A program made the translations under genes and the position numbers. The notes under the pieces are model-generated. The model did not search any database. It saw only the letters and a program-made list of their open reading frames with translations, and was not told the origin of the DNA. DNA of 5,776 nucleotides from Planctomycetota bacterium (GTDB taxonomy: Bacteria; Planctomycetota; UBA1135). The stretch lies in contig JAQBVK010000166.1 of assembly GCA_027623585.1 (NCBI GenBank), positions 1-5,776 of the forward strand. The letters run 5' to 3'. Of this stretch, positions 1-5,776 are shown piece after piece; position 1 is the first letter of the stretch, and every line of letters begins with the position of its first letter.

Positions 1-51
1 GTTCGCGTGATTTGCAGCCGTGACCCCCGGCACAAGCAGCGCCAGGGTTAA
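1..51 (+). CDS. rpmJ: 50S ribosomal protein L36, C-terminal end (5' partial)
   Basis: Reading from base 1 gives VRVICSRDPRHKQRQG followed by TAA at 49-51. This is the conserved C-terminus of L36, a very small protein of the large ribosomal subunit. The Cys (codon 13-15) and the His (codon 31-33), spaced C-x5-H, correspond to the last two ligands of the zinc ribbon in the cysteine-containing form of L36; the first two Cys would lie upstream of the window. The gene sits 25 nt before rpsM, its usual place at the junction of the spc and alpha operons. Only about 16 of the usual 37-38 residues are visible. The identification rests on near-exact match to the family C-terminus plus synteny. Confidence 0.93.
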   Translation, partial: VRVICSRDPRHKQRQG

Positions 52-76
52 TCCTCGATACGTCCGCAAGCAAACC

Positions 77-460
77 ATGCCCCGTCTCATCGGCGTTGAC
101 ATTCCTGGCGACAAGCGCACTGTCGTCGCGCTGACCTACATCTATGGGGTCGGCCCGACTTCGGCGCAAAGCGTCTGCGAGGCACTCTCCCTCGACCCCA
201 CGCGGCGCGCCCGCGAACTCTCCGACGAGGAACTCGGTGCGCTCGGCGCCTACCTCGAGGAGCACCTTGCGGTCGAGGGCACGCTGCGGCGGCAGATCAC
301 CGCTGGCGTCAGCCGGCTGCGAGACATCGGCTGCTATCGCGGCCTGCGGCACCGTCGCGGTCTTCCGGTTCGCGGCCAGCGCACGCGCACCAACGCGCGC
401 ACCCGCAAGGGACCGAAGAAGACGGTCGCCAACAAGAAGTCCGTCAAGGCGATGAAGTAG
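77..460 (+). CDS. rpsM: 30S ribosomal protein S13
   Basis: The product is 127 aa. S13 binds the head of the 30S subunit, contacts 16S rRNA, forms intersubunit bridges to the 50S and touches P-site tRNA with its C-terminal tail. Visible family features are the N-terminus MPRLIGVDIP, the YIYGVG turn at residues 21-26, and the nearly invariant block from GCYRGLRHRRGLPVRGQRT (85-103) through NARTRKGPKK. The basic tail TVANKKSVKAMK runs several residues beyond E. coli S13 (118 aa) and resembles planctomycete S13 as I remember it. The ATG at 77 was chosen because family alignment begins there; an in-frame GTG at 20 would overlap rpmJ and add 19 unrelated residues. There is no Shine-Dalgarno: the 11 nt before the ATG are GCAAGCAAACC. 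It is 25 nt after rpmJ and 24 nt before rpsK, so probably co-transcribed. Confidence 0.97.
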   Translation: MPRLIGVDIPGDKRTVVALTYIYGVGPTSAQSVCEALSLDPTRRARELSDEELGALGAYLEEHLAVEGTLRRQITAGVSRLRDIGCYRGLRHRRGLPVRGQRTRTNARTRKGPKKTVANKKSVKAMK

Positions 461-484
461 GGCCAGAAGCCAAGAACCTAAAAC

Positions 485-877
485 ATGTCCACAGCTTCCA
501 GCTCGAACAAGCGCGGCAAGGCCAAGAAGGTCGGCAGCCGCGGTATCGCCCACGTGCGTTCCACGTTCAACAACACCTTGATCACCCTCACGGACACCAA
601 GGGCAACGTGATCGTGTATGCCTCGCCCGGAGGCGTCGGCTACAAAGGCTCCCGCAAGTCCACTCCGTTCGCGGCGCAACAAGCCGCGATCCGCGCGGCG
701 GAAGCCGCCGGCAAGATGGGACTCCGCGACGTGGACGTCCGCGTCAAGGGTCCTGGCTCCGGACGCGAGAGCGCGGTGCGCGGCCTGCATCAGGCCGGCC
801 TGCGCATTCTCTCGATCCAAGACGTGACCCCGTTGCCGCACAACGGCTGCCGCCCGCCCAAGCGGCGTCGCGTCTGA
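485..877 (+). CDS. rpsK: 30S ribosomal protein S11
   Basis: The product is 130 aa. S11 lies on the 30S platform, near the mRNA exit region and the 16S 690-loop, where it partners S18 and S21. Visible hallmarks are HVRSTFNNTLITLTD (about residues 23-37), GYKGSRKSTPFAAQ (52-65), VKGPGSGRES (87-96) and the C-terminal DVTPLPHNGCRPPKRRRV. The Asn-Gly in PHNGC is the site known in E. coli S11 to convert to isoaspartate. The N-terminus MSTASSSNKRGKAKK is the variable basic tail normal for the family. No Shine-Dalgarno precedes the ATG (GAACCTAAAAC). It lies between rpsM and rpoA; rpsD, which sits between rpsK and rpoA in enterobacteria, is absent here. Length and motifs indicate an intact gene. Confidence 0.97.
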   Translation: MSTASSSNKRGKAKKVGSRGIAHVRSTFNNTLITLTDTKGNVIVYASPGGVGYKGSRKSTPFAAQQAAIRAAEAAGKMGLRDVDVRVKGPGSGRESAVRGLHQAGLRILSIQDVTPLPHNGCRPPKRRRV

Positions 878-934
878 TCGGTCGTTTCATTTTCTCCTTT
901 CCGTCCACCCGAACCCAAACCTGCACGAAATCCC
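878..934 (+). other. Pyrimidine-rich rpsK-rpoA spacer
   Basis: This 57-nt spacer is the longest non-coding gap in the window. Bases 885-910 carry 23 pyrimidines out of 26, including TTTT and TTT runs. I find no Shine-Dalgarno, no convincing promoter and no good hairpin. In E. coli rpsD occupies this place in the order; no trace of an rpsD coding sequence is visible. The tract could be an S1-binding or unstructured leader for rpoA translation, but that is inference only. Confidence 0.5.
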
Positions 935-1951
935 ATGCGCATCCGCTGGCGTGACTTCGAACTCCCCTCCGCGGTTGTCCACGACAAGGACACCGCCACT
1001 GAAGGTTATGGCATGTTCATGATCGAGCCCTTCGAGCGTGGCTTCGGCCACACCATCGGCAACGGCTTGCGCCGCGTGCTGCTTGGCTCGATCGAGGGTA
1101 CCGCGGTGACCGCGGTCGAGGTGGAAGGCATCGAACATGAATTCCGGACCATGCCCGGCGTGCTCGAGGACATCACCGAGATCGTGATCGCGTGCAAGCG
1201 CCTGCGCGTGCAGTCGATGACCGCGCAGATGCCGGCGACCTTGACCATCGATCGGACCGGCGAGGGGCCGGTCACGGGAGCCGACGTGCAGTGCCCGACC
1301 GGCGTCGAAGTGATCAACAAAGATCTGAAGCTTTGCACTTTGACAACCGCGAAGGCGCGCTTCTCCGTCAAACTCACCGTGCGCCGTGGCCGTGGCTTCC
1401 AAGCCGCCGAAGACACCGGCGAGGCGATGGACCAGATCGGTCTGATCCCGCTCGACGCGGCCTTCAGCCCGGTGCTTCGCGTGCGCTACGGCGTCGAAGC
1501 TACGCGCGTCGGAAAGTTCACCAACTACGACCGTTTGGTGCTCGAGATCTGGACCGATGGCACCGTGCAGCCGCCGATGGCGCTGGTCGAAGCCGCGAAA
1601 ATCTATCGCAAGCACCTCAACCCCTTTGTGCAATTCAGCGAAGTGCTGCAAGGTGTGCCGGTGTCCGATGAAGTGCGTCCGATCGACGCCGCCGCGGAGC
1701 GTCAGCGCGACCGCTTGCAGCAACTGCTCGCGGAGCCGGTCGAACGTCTCGACCTGTCGACGCGCGCACGCAACTGCCTGGAAGTCGCGCAAGTGCTCAC
1801 GCTCGGCGACCTCGTGTTCCAATCCAACGAGGATTTGCTCGCGATCAAGAACCTCGGCCAGACCGTTCTGACCGAGATCGAAAAGAAACTCACCGAACTG
1901 GGTCTTGGCGTCGGCATGGACCGCGCCGAGGTCTACGGAACCGCCCAGTAA
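935..1951 (+). CDS. rpoA: DNA-directed RNA polymerase subunit alpha
   Basis: The product is 338 aa, full length for the family (329 aa in E. coli). Alpha dimerises to nucleate RNA polymerase assembly, and its C-terminal domain binds UP-element DNA and activators. The N-terminal domain (about 1-235) shows EPFERGFGHTIGNGLRRVLL (31-50), the dimerisation and beta-contacting helix, then the usual beta-strand insert. A linker of about 25 residues (236-260) is followed by the helix-hairpin-helix C-terminal domain (about 265-328) with TRARNCLE and IKNLGQTVLTEIEKKL. Against E. coli R265, N268, C269, G296 and E302, the residues R277, N280, C281, G308 and E314 are kept, but K297, K298 and S299 appear as Q309, T310 and V311. 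The start MRIRW...ELPS is of the planctomycete type. The ATG lacks a Shine-Dalgarno (GCACGAAATCCC). rplQ follows after 13 nt. Confidence 0.98.
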   Translation: MRIRWRDFELPSAVVHDKDTATEGYGMFMIEPFERGFGHTIGNGLRRVLLGSIEGTAVTAVEVEGIEHEFRTMPGVLEDITEIVIACKRLRVQSMTAQMPATLTIDRTGEGPVTGADVQCPTGVEVINKDLKLCTLTTAKARFSVKLTVRRGRGFQAAEDTGEAMDQIGLIPLDAAFSPVLRVRYGVEATRVGKFTNYDRLVLEIWTDGTVQPPMALVEAAKIYRKHLNPFVQFSEVLQGVPVSDEVRPIDAAAERQRDRLQQLLAEPVERLDLSTRARNCLEVAQVLTLGDLVFQSNEDLLAIKNLGQTVLTEIEKKLTELGLGVGMDRAEVYGTAQ

Positions 1952-1964
1952 GACACGCAAAGCC

Positions 1965-2372
1965 ATGCGCCATCGCGACAAGTCCCGAAAACTCTCCCGC
2001 ACCGGCGCCCATCGCCGGGCGCTGGCCCGCAACATCGTCGCCGCGCTGGTTCAGCACGAGCGGATTGAGACCACGCTGGTCAAAGCCAAGGCCTACAAGC
2101 CGTTCGCTGAACGCTTGGTCACGCTGGCCAAGGAGAAAACCATTCCCAACATCCGGCGCGCCATGGCGCTGCTCGGCAACGATCGCGCGACGACCATGAA
2201 GTTGTTCGACGTGATCGGCCCGCGCTTCCGCGAGCGTCGCGGCGGTTACACGCGCATCCTCAAACTCTCGACGCCGCGCCTCGGTGACAAGGCCGCACGC
2301 GCGCTGCTGGAGTTCGTCGAACGCTCGGAGCCGGACTTGGCGCCGGTTGAGGCGGAAGCCGCGACGGCCTGA
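1965..2372 (+). CDS. rplQ: 50S ribosomal protein L17
   Basis: The product is 135 aa. L17 is a large-subunit protein near the peptide exit tunnel. The start MRHRDKSRKLSRTGAHRRAL and the later GPRFRERRGGYTRILKL, followed by an acidic/Ala-rich tail, match the family (127 aa in E. coli). The ATG at 1965 fits the family N-terminus; an in-frame TTG at 1905 would run back into rpoA. No Shine-Dalgarno is present (ACACGCAAAGCC), and the gene starts only 13 nt after the rpoA stop, so translational coupling to rpoA is plausible. It is the last gene of the operon, as in most bacteria. Its TGA (2370-2372) directly abuts the dnaE stop on the other strand, and a probable terminator begins 21 nt downstream. 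Confidence 0.97.
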   Translation: MRHRDKSRKLSRTGAHRRALARNIVAALVQHERIETTLVKAKAYKPFAERLVTLAKEKTIPNIRRAMALLGNDRATTMKLFDVIGPRFRERRGGYTRILKLSTPRLGDKAARALLEFVERSEPDLAPVEAEAATA

Positions 2373-5300
2373 TCAGCCGCGCGAGTCGGTGCGAGCGCGA
2401 GCGGTCCAAGCGGGCCGCTCGCGCTTCTGCGTTACCGGGCGATCCATGACCGCATGCGCTCGCCCCGGACCGAGCAGCGTGCCGAGCTCATCGGTCAACG
2501 CCGGGCCGAGTCGCACCTTCCATTCGGTGCCCGCGCGCACCGCGCGGTGGCCCCCTTCCGCGCTCGGAAACAGGAAGCGCACTCGCGCGGACCCAGGGTG
2601 GCGGAGCAGCAGTTGCTGCAAACTCGCGATCATGTCCGCGCCGGTGAGCGCGTCGAGCCGAACTTCGAGCGTGCCCATGAGCGCGAGCTCATCGCGCGCG
2701 CCGATCGGAATGATCTCGTCGACCAGGATCTCGACTTCGTCGCGCTGGGTCATGGAAAGGCGGCCGCGGAACAAGCCGACGCGGTCCTCTTCGAGCATTT
2801 CGCCGAGCCGCTCGAGAGCGCTCGGGAAGACCACGGCGCCGATGCTGCCCCACAGATCCTCGACGCGAAACTTGGCGATCTTGCGGGACGGATCTTTGCG
2901 CGTCGGGCGCAGTTGGAGCTGCGTGACGACGCCGGCCAAGGCCACCACGGCATCGGCGCCGGCCTCGGCCAGGCTGCGCGTGTCCCACGGCGAAAGCCCC
3001 CCGATCAGATCCCGGTAGTCGTCGAGTGGGTGGCGCGTGAGATAGAGACCGAGCGCCTCCTTCTCGGCCTGCATGAGGGGCTTCCAATCCTCAGGCTCCG
3101 GCGGCGCGGTGGGGGCGCTGAGCACGACGGCCGGTACCGCCGCATCTGCCGCCGGACCTCCGAACAAGAGCGACTGTCCGCGCTGACGGTCTTTGGCGAC
3201 CGAGGCTGCGCGGCGCAGACGATCTTCGGTCTCGGCGACCAACTGGAGGCGAGGGATTGCGAAGGAATCAAAGGCCCCGCCCTTGGCCAGCGCTTCCAGC
3301 GCGGTCTTGTTGAGATTGCACGCGACGGCTTCCAAGAACACCGTATCGGTGTCCGCGAAACGCCTTTCCTCCAGCGCCGCGCGCGCCGCGATCAAGGCTT
3401 CCGCAGCGCCGCTTCCGACTCCTTTGACCGCCTCGAGTCCGAAGCGCACCGTGCGCGGATCATCGACGGCGAAGCTGCGGACCGAAGCATTCACGCAGGG
3501 CGGGAGCACTCGGATGCCGTGACGGCGCGCGTCCTCGATCAGAGACCGGAGCTTGTCCGCGTTGGCAGCTTCGAAGGTCAGCGAGGCGGCGTAGAACTCC
3601 GCCGGGTGATGCGTTTTGACCCAGGCCGCCTGGTAGGTCACCATCGCGTAGCCGGTGGAGTGGCTCTTGTTGAAGCCGTACTCCGCGAACTTCACCATCA
3701 TGTCCCAGATCCGCTTGGCGAGCGGCTGCGCGACGGCTTGCGCGACGGCGCCGGACACGAACTGGTCCTCGAACTTGGCCATCAGTTCGGGGCTCTTCTT
3801 GCCCATCGCCTTGCGCAGCGAGTCGGCGTCGGCCAGCGAAAGGCCACCCATGCGCTGTGCCACGCGCATGATCTGCTCCTGATAGATCAGAACTCCGTAG
3901 GTTTCCCTGAGCACCGGCTCCAGCATCGGGTGCAGATACTCGACCTCCTCCTTGCCGTGTTTGCGGCGCGCGTAGATCTCGTGCAGACCGCTGCCGAGCG
4001 GTCCGGGCCGGAACAGCGCGAGCACCGCGACCAGGTCTTCGTAGACCGAGGGGCGGATGTCGGCGAGCAGTCGGCGCATGCCGTCGGATTCGAGTTGGAA
4101 CACGCCCTCGGTATCGGCCCGCTGCAGCGACTCGTAGGTCGGGGCGTCGTCGAGCGGGAGCGCGTCCAGGTCCGGCCGCGCGCCGCAGCGCAGAGCGATC
4201 AGCCGCCGCGCCTCTTCCAGAATCGTCAGCGTGCGCAAGCCCAAGAAATCCATCTTGAGCAGACCGACTTCTTCGCAGGCCTTCATGTCCCACTGCGTCG
4301 TGATCGCATCGCCCTGTCGGGTGAGCGGCAGGATCTCGCGCACCGGGCGGTCGGCGATGATCACGCCCGCCGGGTGGAGGCCGGAGTTTCGCGCCAGCCC
4401 TTCCACGCGCAAAGCGAGGTCGAACCAGCGCGTGTTCTCGTGAGAAGCTTCCCGGATGCCGCGCAGGTCCGCGTCCGCCTCCAGCGTGGAGGCGAGGCTG
4501 ACGCGGGGGCCGTCGGGAATCTTCTTGGCGGCCTTGTCGACCTCAGAGAGCGGGATCTCGAGCACGCGACCCATGTCGCGCAGCGCGTTCTTGGCCTTGA
4601 GCCGGCCGAAGGTGATGATCTGGCACACGCGATCGTCGCCGTAGCGCTGACGCGCGTAGGTGATCATCTCCTCGCGCCGGTCCTTGCAGAAATCGATGTC
4701 GATGTCAGGCATCGAAATCCGCGAAGGATTGAGAAAGCGCTCGAACAGCAGGTCGTAGCGCAAGGGGTCGATGCGCGTGATGCCGAGCACGTAGGCCACC
4801 ATCGATCCGGCCGCCGAGCCGCGCCCAGGGCCCACCGGAATGCCGCACTCGCGCGCATGGCGCACCAAGTCCCAGACGATCAGGAAGTAGGAAACAAATC
4901 CCATCTTGTGGATCGTTTCCATCTCGAACTCGAGCCGCTCGCGCGCTTCCGGAGTCGCTGCGGGATAGTGCCGCGCGAAGCCTTGCTCGCAGAGTTCCCG
5001 GAACAGCATGTCCGGCGATTGTTCGTTGCCGGTCGAGAACACCGGCAAGTGCAGGCCTTCGGTTTCCAGTCGCACGTCCACGGTTTCCGCCACGCGCATG
5101 GTGGAAGCGAGCGCTTCCGGCAGGTCGTGGAAGATGCGATTCATCTCCTGACGAGTGCGGAAGTAGAGCGTGTCGGTGTTCATCCGCCAGCGGTTCGGAT
5201 CGCTGATCCGCGCGCCGGTGCCGAGGCAAATCAGCGCATCCTGCGCCGCGCAGTCCTCGTGCCGCAAGTAGTGGATGTCGTTCGTGGCGACGAGCGGCGA

Positions 5301-5776
5301 ATCGACTTGGGCGCGCATTCGCGCCATGCCCTCGGTGAGTCGATTCTGCTCTTCGATCCCGTTGCGCATCACCTCGAGGAAGAAGTGCTCCGCGCCGAAC
5401 AAGTCGCGCAATTTACCGGCTACCTCACGCGCGCCGGCTTCATCGTCGCCCCGCAAGCGGCGGTTGACCGGACCACTCATGCAGCCCGACAGGCAGGTGA
5501 TGCCGCGCGCGCGCGTCGCCAGCAGCTCCATGTCCACGCGCGGCCGGAAGTGGTGCCCTTCGAGGTGCGCGTCGGTGGAAAGATCCATCAGATTGCGCCA
5601 GCCTTCGGCGTTGCGCGCCAACAAGGTCAGGTGGGTGTAGCCGTTCGCGCGCCGGTCGTGCGGTTCTCGCATCGAGCGCTCGGCGACGTAGATCTCGCAA
5701 CCGAGAATCGGCTTGATCCCGGCCTTGCGGCAGGCGCGGTAGAACTCGAGCGCGCCGAACAAATTGCCGTGATCGG
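2373..5776 (-). CDS. dnaE: DNA polymerase III subunit alpha, DnaE1-type (5' partial)
   Basis: This is the catalytic subunit of the replicative polymerase. About 1,133 residues are visible; the start lies beyond base 5776. Alignment suggests about 42 N-terminal residues are missing. Residues below are counted from the Leu codon at 5760-5762. The PHP domain (to about 230) keeps metal-ligand candidates: the His of DHGN (5769-5771), E23, H44, C94, D162 and H164. The palm and fingers show GPGRGSAAGS (311-320), catalytic D355 and D357 in PDIDIDF, and D505 in KMDFLGLRTLT, matching E. coli D401, D403 and D555. A helix-hairpin-helix (VKGVGSG) lies near 780, the clamp-binding-like motif QSLLF at 863-867 (nt 3162-3176), and an OB-fold near 935-1010. 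A basic tail of about 24 residues extends past the usual C-terminus. It is a complete-looking DnaE rather than PolC, since no inserted DnaQ-type exonuclease domain is seen. Confidence 0.97.
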   Translation of the reverse strand, partial: DHGNLFGALEFYRACRKAGIKPILGCEIYVAERSMREPHDRRANGYTHLTLLARNAEGWRNLMDLSTDAHLEGHHFRPRVDMELLATRARGITCLSGCMSGPVNRRLRGDDEAGAREVAGKLRDLFGAEHFFLEVMRNGIEEQNRLTEGMARMRAQVDSPLVATNDIHYLRHEDCAAQDALICLGTGARISDPNRWRMNTDTLYFRTRQEMNRIFHDLPEALASTMRVAETVDVRLETEGLHLPVFSTGNEQSPDMLFRELCEQGFARHYPAATPEARERLEFEMETIHKMGFVSYFLIVWDLVRHARECGIPVGPGRGSAAGSMVAYVLGITRIDPLRYDLLFERFLNPSRISMPDIDIDFCKDRREEMITYARQRYGDDRVCQIITFGRLKAKNALRDMGRVLEIPLSEVDKAAKKIPDGPRVSLASTLEADADLRGIREASHENTRWFDLALRVEGLARNSGLHPAGVIIADRPVREILPLTRQGDAITTQWDMKACEEVGLLKMDFLGLRTLTILEEARRLIALRCGARPDLDALPLDDAPTYESLQRADTEGVFQLESDGMRRLLADIRPSVYEDLVAVLALFRPGPLGSGLHEIYARRKHGKEEVEYLHPMLEPVLRETYGVLIYQEQIMRVAQRMGGLSLADADSLRKAMGKKSPELMAKFEDQFVSGAVAQAVAQPLAKRIWDMMVKFAEYGFNKSHSTGYAMVTYQAAWVKTHHPAEFYAASLTFEAANADKLRSLIEDARRHGIRVLPPCVNASVRSFAVDDPRTVRFGLEAVKGVGSGAAEALIAARAALEERRFADTDTVFLEAVACNLNKTALEALAKGGAFDSFAIPRLQLVAETEDRLRRAASVAKDRQRGQSLLFGGPAADAAVPAVVLSAPTAPPEPEDWKPLMQAEKEALGLYLTRHPLDDYRDLIGGLSPWDTRSLAEAGADAVVALAGVVTQLQLRPTRKDPSRKIAKFRVEDLWGSIGAVVFPSALERLGEMLEEDRVGLFRGRLSMTQRDEVEILVDEIIPIGARDELALMGTLEVRLDALTGADMIASLQQLLLRHPGSARVRFLFPSAEGGHRAVRAGTEWKVRLGPALTDELGTLLGPGRAHAVMDRPVTQKRERPAWTARARTDSRG
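2394..2433 (+). terminator. Probable intrinsic terminator of the rpoA-rplQ operon, inside dnaE
   Basis: Arms AGCGCGAGCGGTCC (2394-2407) and GGGCCGCTCGCGCT (2412-2425) form a 14-bp stem with a single G-U wobble (2405/2414) and a 4-nt loop AAGC. The 11 outer base pairs are perfect. An imperfect T-rich run, TTCTGCGTT (2425-2433), follows on the + strand; on the - strand no T-run follows, so the polarity fits the rplQ transcript. The hairpin begins 21 nt after the rplQ stop and lies wholly within the last codons of dnaE on the opposite strand. The weak U-tract leaves the efficiency uncertain; Rho-assisted termination or a 3'-end stabilising role is also possible. Confidence 0.62.

Noticed and set aside
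20..76. Possible upstream GTG start extending S13 by 19 residues.
   Set aside because: It would overlap the rpmJ C-terminal codons out of frame, and the extra residues match nothing in S13. The ATG at 77 matches the family N-terminus.
849..900. Small inverted repeat GCCGC/GCGGC (849-853 and 862-866) followed by a T-rich stretch, considered as a terminator after rpsK.
   Set aside because: The stem is only 5 bp, lies in the conserved PPKRRRV codons of rpsK, and the T-rich run begins well over 10 nt after it. rpoA is expected to be co-transcribed.
887..2035. A 382-codon open frame on the - strand, antisense to rpoA and the start of rplQ.
   Set aside because: It mirrors conserved + strand genes in GC-rich DNA where long antisense frames are common. 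The translation shows no recognisable domain and has the His/Arg/Asp-rich look of an antisense shadow.
2365..2379. Small hairpin CGGC/GCCG around the abutting stop codons, considered as a bidirectional terminator.
   Set aside because: Only 4 bp with a 7-nt loop and no T-run on either side; too weak to support a call.
2284..3018. A 244-codon + strand open frame overlapping the end of rplQ and antisense to dnaE.
   Set aside because: Its product is Ser/Arg/Pro-rich with no motif, and dnaE on the other strand is strongly conserved through this region.
5760..5762. TTG as a possible start codon for dnaE.
   Set aside because: The reading frame continues off the window edge through DHGN, a conserved PHP motif that normally lies about 45 residues into DnaE. 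The true start is outside.

Overview
The window is GC-rich bacterial chromosome with two convergent blocks. On the + strand is the distal end of the ribosomal-protein/RNA polymerase alpha operon: the last 16 codons of rpmJ (L36), then rpsM (S13), rpsK (S11), rpoA (RNAP alpha) and rplQ (L17). On the - strand, filling the rest of the window, is most of dnaE (replicative DNA polymerase III alpha), which runs off the right edge. Nearly all of the sequence is coding.

The best taxonomic guess is Planctomycetota, possibly a deep or high-GC lineage. RpoA begins MRIRW...ELPS, S13 begins MPRLIGVDIP with a KKTVANKKSVK-type C-terminal extension, and rpsK is followed directly by rpoA with no rpsD. These match my memory of planctomycete proteins; no database search was possible. 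None of the four visible start codons has a recognisable Shine-Dalgarno sequence.

Layout: rpmJ 3' end 1-51; rpsM 77-460; rpsK 485-877; a 57-nt pyrimidine-rich spacer; rpoA 935-1951; rplQ 1965-2372; dnaE complement(2373-5776, 5' end outside). The + genes are closely spaced (25, 24, 57 and 13 nt) and probably co-transcribed, coupling ribosome assembly to RNA polymerase alpha synthesis. No promoter was recognised in the window; it presumably lies upstream.

The most notable local structure is the convergent junction. The rplQ and dnaE stop codons abut with no spacer, forming the palindrome TGATCA. A strong GC-rich hairpin that looks like the operon terminator lies inside the last codons of dnaE, in a basic tail beyond the usual end of the protein. 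The genes themselves are ordinary housekeeping genes. I see no mobile element, CRISPR array, defence system, RNA gene or clearly novel system.
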